A DNA stretch of 64,000 bases from Microbacterium sp. Yaish 1. Its GTDB lineage: Bacteria > Actinomycetota > Actinomycetes > Actinomycetales > Microbacteriaceae. Under the pieces are notes generated by a model. That model made no database searches. It was not told the DNA's origin and worked only from the letters and a program-made list of their open reading frames with translations. The stretch covers positions 1-64,000 of the forward strand of contig NZ_NPMR01000001.1 in the NCBI RefSeq assembly GCF_002245215.1. Reading direction: 5' to 3'. The position numbers were made by a program, and so were the translations under genes. This document shows positions 18,798 through 26,501 of this stretch, piece by piece; positions within the stretch are counted from its first letter, which is position 1; the number at the start of each line of letters is the position of its first letter.

Positions 18798-18877
18798 GCC
18801 CCCATCCTGCCCCAGGACATCGGGTGCACGGCGGGCCCCGTCGGACACGCGACCTGCTGAGGAGGGTCGGGAGCAGA

Positions 18878-20047
18878 ATGGATGCTGTGAGCGACTTCGA
18901 CCCGGCCCGACACCTGCCCGACGACCTCCTCGACCGGATCCGCGGGCGTGCGGCGGGCGTCGATGCGGACAACGTCTTCCCCGAAGACGACCTCGCCGAG
19001 CTGCGGGACGCGGGCTACCTCGGCATCCTCGTTCCGGAAGAGCTCGGCGGCGCGGGCTTGTCGCTCGCGCAGGCATCCGTTCTGCAGCAGCGGCTCGCCG
19101 GCGCCGCGCCCGCGACAGCCCTCGCGATCAACATGCACCTCGTGTGGACCGGCGTCGCCAAGGTGCTGTCCGACCGCGGTGACGACGCTCTGCGCTTCGT
19201 GCAGGAGGGCGCCGCTGCGGGCGAGGTGTTCGCGTTCGGGATCAGCGAGGCGGGCAACGACCTCGTCCTGTTCGGCAGCGACACCGTGGCCGAGCCGCAG
19301 TCCGACGGCGGGTACGCCTTCACGGGCACGAAGATCTTCACCTCGCTCGCGCCGGTGTGGGACCACCTCGGGCTTCACGGCCTCGACACCACGAGCGAGG
19401 ACGCGCCGAAGATGGTGTTCGCCTTCGTCGACCGGACCGATGCCGTGCGCACGCGCGATGATTGGGACACCGTCGGCATGCGCGGAACCCAGTCGCGCAC
19501 CACGGAACTGCACGGCGCCCTCGCATCGCCCGACCGCGTCGTCCGCCGGCTCTCCCCCGGCCCGAACCCGGATCCGCTCGTGTTCGGGATCTTCTCGGTC
19601 TTCGAGCTGCTGCTCGCATCGGTGTACACCGGCATCGCCCGGCGTGCCCTCGACCTCGCCGTCGTGGCCGCGCAGTCGCGCACGTCGAAGAAGACGGGAC
19701 TCGCGTACAGCCAGGATCCCGACATCCGATGGCGCATCGCCGACATGGCGCTGACGTACGACGGGATGCTGCCGCAGCTCGAGGCGATCGCGCGCGACAT
19801 CGATGAGCGGGCCGATCACGGTGGCCTGTGGTTCGCGAAGCTCAGCGGCCTGAAGCACCGCGCCGTCACCGCGGCGAAGGCCGTCGTCGACGAGGCGATG
19901 CTCGTGGCGGGCGGGTCATCGTACTTCTCCCGCTCTGAGCTCGCCCGCCTCTACCGCGACGTCCTGGCGGGGATGTTCCACCCCTCCGACCCGGAGTCCG
20001 CCCACAGCACCGTCGCCGCCGCCTGGCTCGGCCCCCTGACCCCCTGA
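18878..20047 (+). CDS. acyl-CoA dehydrogenase family protein
   Basis: A 389-aa FAD enzyme of the acyl-CoA dehydrogenase fold. N-terminal helices (PEDDLAELRDAGYLGILVPEELGGAGLSLAQ region) are followed by the FAD-contact segment FAFGISEAGND and the beta domain TGTKIFTSLAP, then the C-terminal helical bundle. The usual catalytic Glu is not evident by eye, so it could act on a non-CoA substrate like many actinobacterial members. ATG 18878 follows AGGAGG at a loose 11-nt spacing; GTG 18887 is an alternative. Confidence 0.82.
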   Translation: MDAVSDFDPARHLPDDLLDRIRGRAAGVDADNVFPEDDLAELRDAGYLGILVPEELGGAGLSLAQASVLQQRLAGAAPATALAINMHLVWTGVAKVLSDRGDDALRFVQEGAAAGEVFAFGISEAGNDLVLFGSDTVAEPQSDGGYAFTGTKIFTSLAPVWDHLGLHGLDTTSEDAPKMVFAFVDRTDAVRTRDDWDTVGMRGTQSRTTELHGALASPDRVVRRLSPGPNPDPLVFGIFSVFELLLASVYTGIARRALDLAVVAAQSRTSKKTGLAYSQDPDIRWRIADMALTYDGMLPQLEAIARDIDERADHGGLWFAKLSGLKHRAVTAAKAVVDEAMLVAGGSSYFSRSELARLYRDVLAGMFHPSDPESAHSTVAAAWLGPLTP

Positions 20048-20075
20048 CCCGCCGCCCGCGCCGGCGCCCGTGCCG

Positions 20076-20137
20076 GTCGACTCGCCAAGGAGTGCGGATG
20101 CCGGGGCCACCGGATCCGCACTTCCTGGCGACTCGAC
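20076..20137. repeat. 24-bp imperfect inverted repeat between convergent genes
   Basis: Arms 20076-20099 (begins GTCGACTCGCC) and 20114-20137 (ends GGCGACTCGAC) pair over 24 bp with three mismatches around a 14-nt loop. It lies between the convergent acyl-CoA dehydrogenase and CsoR-type genes and may act as a bidirectional terminator, although no U-tract follows. Confidence 0.6.
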
Positions 20138-20154
20138 GGGAGGGAAGGATGCCG

Positions 20155-20427
20155 TCAGCGGGTTTCGAGGTCGTAGGCCTTGAGCAGCTCGGCGACGGCC
20201 TGCTCGCGGTCGGCGCCGCCGTTCTCGAACATGTGCGTCACGTGCGTGCGGAGGTGGTTCTCGATGAGGAGCTTGTCGAGCGACGCGAGGGCCTTCTGGA
20301 TGGCCCGTGACTGGGCGATGATATCCATGCAGTAGTCCTCGTTCTCGATCATCCGGGCCAGCCCACGGACCTGTCCTTCGAGGATGCTCGTGCGGCGCAG
20401 GGCTCGCTTCTGGATGTCGTCGATCAC
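20155..20427 (-). CDS. CsoR/RcnR/FrmR family metal- or aldehyde-sensing repressor
   Basis: A 90-aa all-helical repressor of the DUF156 family. Sensor positions are C33 (EDYCMD), H58 and H62 (NHLRTH), that is Cys-His-His where copper CsoR has Cys-His-Cys. The N-terminal His of nickel/cobalt RcnR is missing (MIDDIQ). The effector therefore cannot be assigned; copper looks unlikely. The GTG at 20427 has TATCCT 6 nt upstream (leaderless). No metal exporter gene is adjacent. Confidence 0.85.
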   Translation of the reverse strand: MIDDIQKRALRRTSILEGQVRGLARMIENEDYCMDIIAQSRAIQKALASLDKLLIENHLRTHVTHMFENGGADREQAVAELLKAYDLETR

Positions 20428-20486
20428 GCGGTCAGGATACGCCGTGACCGGCCCCGCCCGGCGAACCGCCGTGGGAGGATGACCGG

Positions 20487-21767
20487 ATGGCACGCACGCC
20501 GACCTCCCTGCTCTCCCCCGCCGACCAGGCTCGACGCCAGGGCCTGCGGCGGATGAAGGCCGTCGCCCTCGGTGCGCTGATCTTCATGGCGATCGTCTTC
20601 GCGATCTCGTTCCCCCTCCAGCAGACCGTCCCCGCATTCGGATATGTCCGCGCCGCGGCGGAGGGCGGCATGGTCGGAGCCCTCGCCGACTGGTTCGCGG
20701 TCACCGCGCTGTTCCGGCATCCGCTCGGCCTTCCCATCCCGCACACCGCGATCATCCCCCGGCGCAAGGACGAGATCGGCCGCACTCTCGGCGAGTTCGT
20801 CGAGACCAACTTCCTCGAAGCCGGGGTCATCCGCGGCAAGCTCGAGTCGATGGGCATCGCGACGCGGCTCGGCGCGTGGCTGCGGCGCCCCGAGAATGCC
20901 GAGCGCGTGTCGGCTGAGGCGTCGGCCGCGGCATCCGGCATCCTGACCGCGCTGAGCGACGACGAGGTGCAGGACCTCCTCGAAGACCTGGCGCGCGAGC
21001 ACCTGCTGGCGCCCTCGTGGGGACCGTCGATCGGCGGGTGGCTCGAGCGCGTCGTCGGCGCCGGCGCCCACCACGGAGCGGTCGACCTCGCGATCGACAA
21101 CATCGAGACCTGGCTCGTCGCCAACCGCTCGGTGTTCACCGGGCTCGTCTCCCGCCGCCTGCCGTCGTGGCTGCCGTCGGTGGCGACACGGCTCGTCGAC
21201 GACACGGTCTACCGCGAGGCGCTGGCGTTCGTCGCAGCCGTGCGCAGCGATCCCGAGCACCCGGCACGGAAGGCGATCGACGGCTACCTCGCTCGTCTCG
21301 CCGGCGATCTGCAGGGCGAGACCGACACGGCGGCACGGCTCGAGGCGGCCAAGGCGGCGGTCTTCGACAGTCCCCGCGTCCGCGCCCTGGCCGCCGAGGC
21401 GTGGGGCACGGCGAAGGCCGGTCTCGTCCGTTCGCTCGGCGACGCCGAGAGCCCGCTCCGTCGCCGCATCGCCGCTGCGCTCACTGAGGTCGGCGAACGT
21501 CTGTCGACCGATCCGGCACTGCAGCAGCGCATCGACGCGCGGGTCATCGACGCCGCCGCGACGCTCGTGGCCCGCCATCGCGCCGACATCGCCTCGGTGA
21601 TCACCGAGACGGTCGAGCGCTGGGATGCCCAGGAGACGACCGAGAAGATCGAGCTCATGGTCGGCCGCGACCTGCAGTACATCCGGCTCAACGGCACGAT
21701 CGTGGGATCGCTCGCCGGACTCGTCATCTTCACGATCGCCCACGCGGTCTTCGGCGCGGGAGGATGA
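20487..21767 (+). CDS. DUF445 family membrane-associated protein
   Basis: A 426-aa protein with a membrane helix at each end (about 24-44 and 404-422) and a long helical middle. The family block GYVRAAAEGGMVGALADWFAV followed by HPLGLPIPHTAIIPRRKDEIG identifies DUF445 (YjiN-like). Function unknown. It is followed by the SixA-like gene 4 bp later, whose ribosome binding site GGAGG lies over this gene's stop, so the two are one unit. Confidence 0.88.
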   Translation: MARTPTSLLSPADQARRQGLRRMKAVALGALIFMAIVFAISFPLQQTVPAFGYVRAAAEGGMVGALADWFAVTALFRHPLGLPIPHTAIIPRRKDEIGRTLGEFVETNFLEAGVIRGKLESMGIATRLGAWLRRPENAERVSAEASAAASGILTALSDDEVQDLLEDLAREHLLAPSWGPSIGGWLERVVGAGAHHGAVDLAIDNIETWLVANRSVFTGLVSRRLPSWLPSVATRLVDDTVYREALAFVAAVRSDPEHPARKAIDGYLARLAGDLQGETDTAARLEAAKAAVFDSPRVRALAAEAWGTAKAGLVRSLGDAESPLRRRIAAALTEVGERLSTDPALQQRIDARVIDAAATLVARHRADIASVITETVERWDAQETTEKIELMVGRDLQYIRLNGTIVGSLAGLVIFTIAHAVFGAGG

Positions 21768-21771
21768 TTCC

Positions 21772-22245
21772 ATGACGACGCTCATCCTCGTGCGACATGC
21801 CAAGAGCGACTGGGGCTCCCCCGCCCTCGACGATCACGACCGTCCACTGAACGACCGCGGCATGCGCGACGCCCCCGCGATGGCCGAGCGTCTGGCAGGA
21901 ACCGGTGTGACCGTCGAGCGCATCCTCGCATCGACGGCGCTTCGCGCCCGCACGACGGCCGCAGCCTTCGGCACCGCGCTCGGGCTCGAGCCGGACCTGC
22001 GCGACGAGCTCTACGGCGCCTCGGCGCGCGTGATCCTCGACGCGGCGAGCGGCAGCGGTGCTCGGTCGGTGCTCGTGGTCGCGCACGACCCGGGGATGAC
22101 GGTGCTCGCCGAGCGCCTGTCGAGCGGGGGCATCGGAGGGATGCCGACGTGCGCGGTCGCCACCTTCACGTGGCGGACCGATGACTGGGATGTCGCGACC
22201 GCGACCGATCCCGACGAGTGGAGCTTCGACAGCCCGAAGGGCTGA
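21772..22245 (+). CDS. SixA-like histidine phosphatase
   Basis: A 157-aa histidine-phosphatase-superfamily protein. The catalytic motif LILVRHAKSDW near the N-terminus is of the RHA-K type found in SixA phosphohistidine phosphatases, with the second His in LVVAHDPGMT. It would dephosphorylate phosphohistidine or small phosphoesters. Translationally linked to the DUF445 gene. The exact substrate is not visible. Confidence 0.88.
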   Translation: MTTLILVRHAKSDWGSPALDDHDRPLNDRGMRDAPAMAERLAGTGVTVERILASTALRARTTAAAFGTALGLEPDLRDELYGASARVILDAASGSGARSVLVVAHDPGMTVLAERLSSGGIGGMPTCAVATFTWRTDDWDVATATDPDEWSFDSPKG

Positions 22246-22266
22246 CCCCGGGCCACCGGCTCCGGC

Positions 22267-22743
22267 TCAGACGACGGCGACGACCGTGCCGCCGGTCAGA
22301 CGCACCAGGTCGTCGAAGGTCAGCGGAAAAACGGTGTGCGGTGTGCCGCCGGCCGCCCAGATCTCGTCGTACTGCGCGAGGTCTTCGTCGATGAGGGTCG
22401 TGAGAGGCGCGGGGTGCCCCGTCGGCGCGACCCCGCCGATCGCCTGGCCCGTCGCGGCACGCACCTGTTCGACGCTCGCGCGCGTGATCGAGCTGCGGCC
22501 CGTGCGCTCGGCCAGGGCGGCGGTGTCGACGCGGTGCGCGCCGCTGGTCATGACCAGCAGCGGCTCACCGTCCGACCAGAAGACCAGGCTGTTGGCGATC
22601 GCACCCACCTCGACGCCGAGCGCGGCTGCGGCGAGGGCGGCCGTGGATGCGGCATCCGGCAGCACGACGATGTCGCCGGGGATGCCGGCGGCGCGCAGGG
22701 ACTCGTGGACGATACGGCTTCGCGACGGCAGATCGGTGGTCAC
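22267..22743 (-). CDS. YbaK/EbsC-type aminoacyl-tRNA deacylase
   Basis: A 158-aa single-domain editing protein of the YbaK/ProX fold that hydrolyses mischarged tRNAs. Family motifs: VEVGAIANSLVF, the catalytic Lys region replaced by the NSLVFWSDGE segment, and QAIGGVAPTGHP with the conserved GGVxPxGH. The GTG start at 22743 has TAGAGT 6 nt upstream (leaderless). It is convergent with the SixA-like gene. Confidence 0.85.
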   Translation of the reverse strand: MTTDLPSRSRIVHESLRAAGIPGDIVVLPDAASTAALAAAALGVEVGAIANSLVFWSDGEPLLVMTSGAHRVDTAALAERTGRSSITRASVEQVRAATGQAIGGVAPTGHPAPLTTLIDEDLAQYDEIWAAGGTPHTVFPLTFDDLVRLTGGTVVAVV

Positions 22744-22837
22744 GCTGACACTCTAGAAGAGGCACAATGGCCTGGGTGCCGCAACGCCGCGGCACGGAGA
22801 GCATGAGCCCACAAGGCTCCGCCGAAAGAGGATCGCG

Positions 22838-23908
22838 ATGACCCACGCCCTGCCCCTGCCCGATTTCACGCACGAGCGCGTGGAGGTGATCACGGGGCGG
22901 CGGAGCGGCCTCTTCATCGCCGCCGCGCTGCACTCCTCGGTGCTCGGCCCTGCCCTCGGCGGCGCCCGGGTCTGGACCTACCCGCACTGGAGCGACGCCC
23001 TCGGCGACGCCCTGCGCCTGTCGGCGGCGATGACGCTGAAGAACGCGGCAGCGGGTCTGGATGCCGGTGGCGGCAAGGCCGTGATCGGGCTGCCCCCGGG
23101 GACCGTGCTCGATGCCGAGCGGCGGCGCGCGGCGTTCCTCGACCTCGGTGACGCCGTCGAGTCCCTGGGCGGTCTGTACCGCACGGCGGAGGATGTCGGC
23201 TCGACCACCGACGACATGCTCACCGTCAGCGAGCGCACGGCGCACGTCGTGGGGCTCCCCGACCGCGTGGGCGGCTCGGGCGAGCCCGCGGGCCCCACGA
23301 GCATCGGCGTGCACGCGTCGCTGCTCGCGACGCTCGAGCGCGCGACCGGTTCTCGCGAGGTCACCGGACGCCGGGTCACGATCGCCGGGCTCGGACAGGT
23401 GGGCAGCCGGCTGGCCGTGCAGCTCGCCGCCGAGGGCGCGGAGCTCACCGTGACCGATGTGAACCCGGCCAAGCGCGAGCTCGCGACGAGCCTGGGCGCC
23501 ACGTGGATCGAGCCGGCGGAGGCTCATCTCGCCTCGGCCGACGTGTTCGTGCCCGCCGGCATCGGCGGCGTGCTGACCTACGAGGTGATCGACGCCCTCG
23601 ATGCGCGGGCGGTGTGCGGACCGGCGAACAACCCGCTGGCGCACCGCTCCGGCGCTGACCGTCTGGCCGCCCGCGGCATCCTGTACGCCCCCGACTTCGT
23701 CGTGAACGCGGGCGGCGTCATCTACCTCGACCTTGCCGCGAAGCAGCGCGACCGCAGCGAGATCGCGACGCGCGTCGAGGGCATCGGCGATGTCCTGCGG
23801 CGCGTCTTCGACGAGGCCGACGCGCGCGGTGTCACACCGCTCGCCGCCGCGGAGTCGCTGGCCGCCGAACGCCTCGCCGCCGGAGCCGCCCGCGACGCCC
23901 TGGTCTGA
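22838..23908 (+). CDS. Glu/Leu/Phe/Val dehydrogenase
   Basis: A 356-aa NAD(P)-dependent amino-acid dehydrogenase. N-terminal catalytic domain with ALGGARVW, the Lys-containing AAMTLKNAAAGLDAGGGKAV and the Rossmann loop AGLGQVGSRLA near residue 186; C-terminal VVNAGGVIYLD. The length and motifs fit leucine/valine dehydrogenases better than glutamate dehydrogenase. The usual GLPLGGGK is GLDAGGGK here. AAGAGGA precedes the ATG. Confidence 0.87.
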   Translation: MTHALPLPDFTHERVEVITGRRSGLFIAAALHSSVLGPALGGARVWTYPHWSDALGDALRLSAAMTLKNAAAGLDAGGGKAVIGLPPGTVLDAERRRAAFLDLGDAVESLGGLYRTAEDVGSTTDDMLTVSERTAHVVGLPDRVGGSGEPAGPTSIGVHASLLATLERATGSREVTGRRVTIAGLGQVGSRLAVQLAAEGAELTVTDVNPAKRELATSLGATWIEPAEAHLASADVFVPAGIGGVLTYEVIDALDARAVCGPANNPLAHRSGADRLAARGILYAPDFVVNAGGVIYLDLAAKQRDRSEIATRVEGIGDVLRRVFDEADARGVTPLAAAESLAAERLAAGAARDALV

Positions 23909-23945
23909 CCCCGGACGGGTTCACGGGCCGCTTCCGCGCGAACGC

Positions 23946-24021
23946 GGATGCAAGGGATCGTGGCCGACACGCCGGCGGAACGACATCCGCACCGGCGCGC
24001 TGCGCCCGATCCCTTGCATCC
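23946..24021. repeat. 15-bp perfect inverted repeat with GCAAGGGATC core
   Basis: GGATGCAAGGGATCG (23946-23960) and CGATCCCTTGCATCC (24007-24021) are perfectly complementary around a 46-nt GC-rich, internally foldable loop. It lies between the dehydrogenase gene and convergent mgtE. The same core occurs in the inverted repeat at 55527-55602. Confidence 0.75.
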
Positions 24022-24062
24022 CGGAACCATGGCTCCCGCCACCACGGCGCCGTGTCGGGGGC

Positions 24063-25421
24063 TCAGATCTGCAGGATGGCGCGGGCGATCAGGAAGTACA
24101 GGATCAGGCCGCTGGCGTCGACGAACGTCGTGATGAACGGGTTTGAGAAGACCGCGGGATCGACCCTGATCGCACGTGCGAGAAGCGGCATGACTCCCCC
24201 GACCGTCGCGGCCATCGTGCACACCGCGATCAGGGTCGCCCCGATGACGAGACCGATGCGCGGCTCGTACACGAGCGACGTCACCGCGAATCCGACGAGC
24301 CCCAGGATGCTGCCGAGGAAGAACCCCACACGCACCTCACGGCTCAGCACTCGAACCACGTCGCGAGGTCGCACGTCACCCAGCGCGAGCGCGCGCGTGA
24401 CCGTCGTCGCCGCCTGGTTGCCGGTGTTGCCACCGGTTCCGATGAGCAGCGGGACGAACAGCGCGAGTACCGTGATCTGGGCGAGCGTCGCCTCGAACGC
24501 CGACAGCACCTGTACCGTCAGGGTCGCTCCGACCGCCAGCACCAGCAACCAGACGACCCGCGATCGCACGATCTGCAGGATCGGCGTCGAGAGGTAGGGC
24601 CGGCGCAGGGGTTCGGCGCCACCCTGGCGCGCGGCATCCTCGCTCTCCTCGTGCTCCAGGATGCGGGCGGCGTCGTCGACCGTCAGGATGCCGACGAGGC
24701 GCTCCTCGCTGTCGACGATGGGCAGCGCGAGCAGCCCTCGCTCGGTGCAGCGACGCGCGGCGGTCTCGGCGTCATCGTCCACGCCCGCCGTCTGCGCGGT
24801 CTGCATGATGTCGCGCACACCGGCGTCGGGATCGGCGGCGAGCAGATCGCGCAGGCTGACGACTCCGGCGACACGACGACCCGCGTCGACGACGGGCAGC
24901 GTGTACACCGTCTCGGCGTCGTGCAGTCGCGCGCGCACCCGATCGAGCGCTCCTGCGACCGTGCTGCCGATCGGAACCGACACGAACTCCGGGCTCATGC
25001 GGCGCCCGATGGATCCGCGACGGTAGCCGAGCACGGCGGCCGTCATCTCGCGCTCATGAGCGGGAAGCCCGCGCATCAGCCGGGATGCGAGCGAGGCCGG
25101 CAGCTCGTCGACGAGCCAGGCGCGGTCGTCGGGGTCGAGGTCACCGAAGATGTGCGCCACCTCGGCGTCGCGCAGGTCGCCGATGAGCTCGCCCTGCATG
25201 TTCGGCGAGAGCGCTTCGAACACCTGCAGCGCGTGGTCCTTCGGCAGCAGCCGGTAGGCGACGGCGCGGCGACGACCGTCGAGTCGCTCGAGCACCTCGG
25301 CGAGACGCTCGGGCTCGACATCGGCGAGAGCGGCCGCGGCGGACGGCAGATCACCCCGCGACAGGGGTGCGGCGATGCCGTCGACGACGATGGTCAGTTC
25401 GTTGATCTGCTCCGGAGTCAT
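24063..25421 (-). CDS. mgtE: MgtE magnesium transporter
   Basis: A 452-aa Mg2+ channel: cytoplasmic MgtE_N domain (about 25-125), paired CBS domains (about 130-255) that gate the channel on cytosolic Mg2+, and five C-terminal membrane helices containing PLLIGTGGNTGNQAATTVTR and NPFITTFVDASG, the pore-lining family motifs. The ATG at 25421 has GAGGAGG 6 nt upstream and is preferred to the in-frame 25436. A ~200-nt leader precedes it. Confidence 0.95.
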   Translation of the reverse strand: MTPEQINELTIVVDGIAAPLSRGDLPSAAAALADVEPERLAEVLERLDGRRRAVAYRLLPKDHALQVFEALSPNMQGELIGDLRDAEVAHIFGDLDPDDRAWLVDELPASLASRLMRGLPAHEREMTAAVLGYRRGSIGRRMSPEFVSVPIGSTVAGALDRVRARLHDAETVYTLPVVDAGRRVAGVVSLRDLLAADPDAGVRDIMQTAQTAGVDDDAETAARRCTERGLLALPIVDSEERLVGILTVDDAARILEHEESEDAARQGGAEPLRRPYLSTPILQIVRSRVVWLLVLAVGATLTVQVLSAFEATLAQITVLALFVPLLIGTGGNTGNQAATTVTRALALGDVRPRDVVRVLSREVRVGFFLGSILGLVGFAVTSLVYEPRIGLVIGATLIAVCTMAATVGGVMPLLARAIRVDPAVFSNPFITTFVDASGLILYFLIARAILQI

Positions 25422-25436
25422 GGGAGCCCTCCTCAT

Positions 25437-25625
25437 GTGGACGCGCGCACGTCCGTGGCATCGTCACGGAGACGACGGCACGGAGAACATCGCGAAGCCT
25501 GCTGGTGCGACGCACCGCGGCTCGTCCGCTCAGGAGTCGATTCGGTCGACGAGCGGGTCGGCAGCGGACGCGGCGCTGATGATTTCGCGATGGCAACTAT
25601 CACCGCTCATTGAGCACCTCACCTC
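25437..25625 (-). promoter_or_regulatory. candidate magnesium (M-box-like) riboswitch leader of mgtE
   Basis: About 190 nt of non-coding leader before mgtE. Its 5' part on the minus strand reads GAGGTGAGGTGCTCAATGAG, then GTTGCCATCGCGAAA. This is similar in order to the GGUGAGG...CUGCC...GAAA core of M-box riboswitches. A hairpin GGTGCGTCGCACC follows. The resemblance is by eye; a covariance-model search is needed. Its position in front of a Mg2+ transporter gene is the strongest argument. Confidence 0.45.
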
Positions 25626-25782
25626 GCTTCCTTTTTCTCGCAGGTCGACGACGGGCAGAAGAGGATCTGCCGTCGATCAGGGGCCGGGCGGCGCCGAACG
25701 GATGCCGCAGGCCGATGCCCCGCCGACCATCGTATGCCCTTCGACCTGGGAGAAACCGCCGCACGCCGACGGCATCACGACG

Positions 25783-25816
25783 ACAGGGCGCCGGGCCATG
25801 TGGCCGGGCGCCCTGT
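25783..25816 (-). terminator. terminator after the FMN reductase gene
   Basis: ACAGGGCGCC...GGCGCCCTGT forms a perfect stem, and the intervening GGGCCATGTGGCC-like part folds too. It starts 17 bp after the stop at 25833. No U-tract follows, as is common in this GC-rich group. Confidence 0.6.
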
Positions 25817-25832
25817 CGAGAGGGTCTGCTGA

Positions 25833-26399
25833 TCAGCTGGCGGCAGCGAGGTTCTTCGCGACGTGCGCGTGCACGGCCTTCAGCCACGAGAGCAGGAACT
25901 CCGACGTCGACTCGTTCGTCACGGTGCCGTCGTCGTCGATCAGGCCCTCGGTGAGCTGCAGGTAGCCCTCGGGCTGCGAGAGCTCGGGCGACGCAAGGAA
26001 CGAGAGGATCGAGCGCAGGTGCTGCTGCGCGACGGCGGTGCCCACCGCGCCGATGGAGATGCCGATGACAGCGGACGGCTTGCCGGCGAAGCTGTTGTCG
26101 CCCCACGGACGGCTCGCGGTGTCGAGAGCGTTCTTCAGGACGCCGGGCACCGAGCGGTTGTACTCGGGGGTGACGATGATGACGCCGTCGGCCTTCTCGA
26201 CCGCAGCCTTGAACTCGGCAGCCTCGGCGGGGATCGACGCGTCGTTGTCAGCCGAGTAGAACGGCAGCGGTGCGATCGGGATCTCGGTCAGCTCGAGGTC
26301 GGCCTGCGGGGCGAGCTTGGTGAGCGCCTTCGCCAGACGACGGTTGATCGAGGTCGACGAGATGCTGCCGACGATGACGCCGACGTTGTACGTGGTCAT
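25833..26399 (-). CDS. NAD(P)H-dependent FMN reductase
   Basis: A 188-aa flavodoxin-like reductase of the FMN_red family (quinone, azo or chromate reductase type). The FMN phosphate loop is VGSISSTSINRRLAKAL (about 9-25), and TPEYNRSVPGVLKNALD is the family signature for flavin and NADPH contact. ATG 26399 has GGGAGG 8 nt upstream; the extension to 26438 is discarded. It likely acts in redox defence. Single-gene unit with terminator. Confidence 0.92.
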   Translation of the reverse strand: MTTYNVGVIVGSISSTSINRRLAKALTKLAPQADLELTEIPIAPLPFYSADNDASIPAEAAEFKAAVEKADGVIIVTPEYNRSVPGVLKNALDTASRPWGDNSFAGKPSAVIGISIGAVGTAVAQQHLRSILSFLASPELSQPEGYLQLTEGLIDDDGTVTNESTSEFLLSWLKAVHAHVAKNLAAAS

Positions 26400-26501
26400 G
26401 GATGAAACCTCCCGAGGGATCAATTCAGTTGCATGCATTCTACGCCCCCTCGCCGCCCAGCTCGCGCCGCACGCGACCCCCGCCGCACGCTCGCGGACTC
26501 G

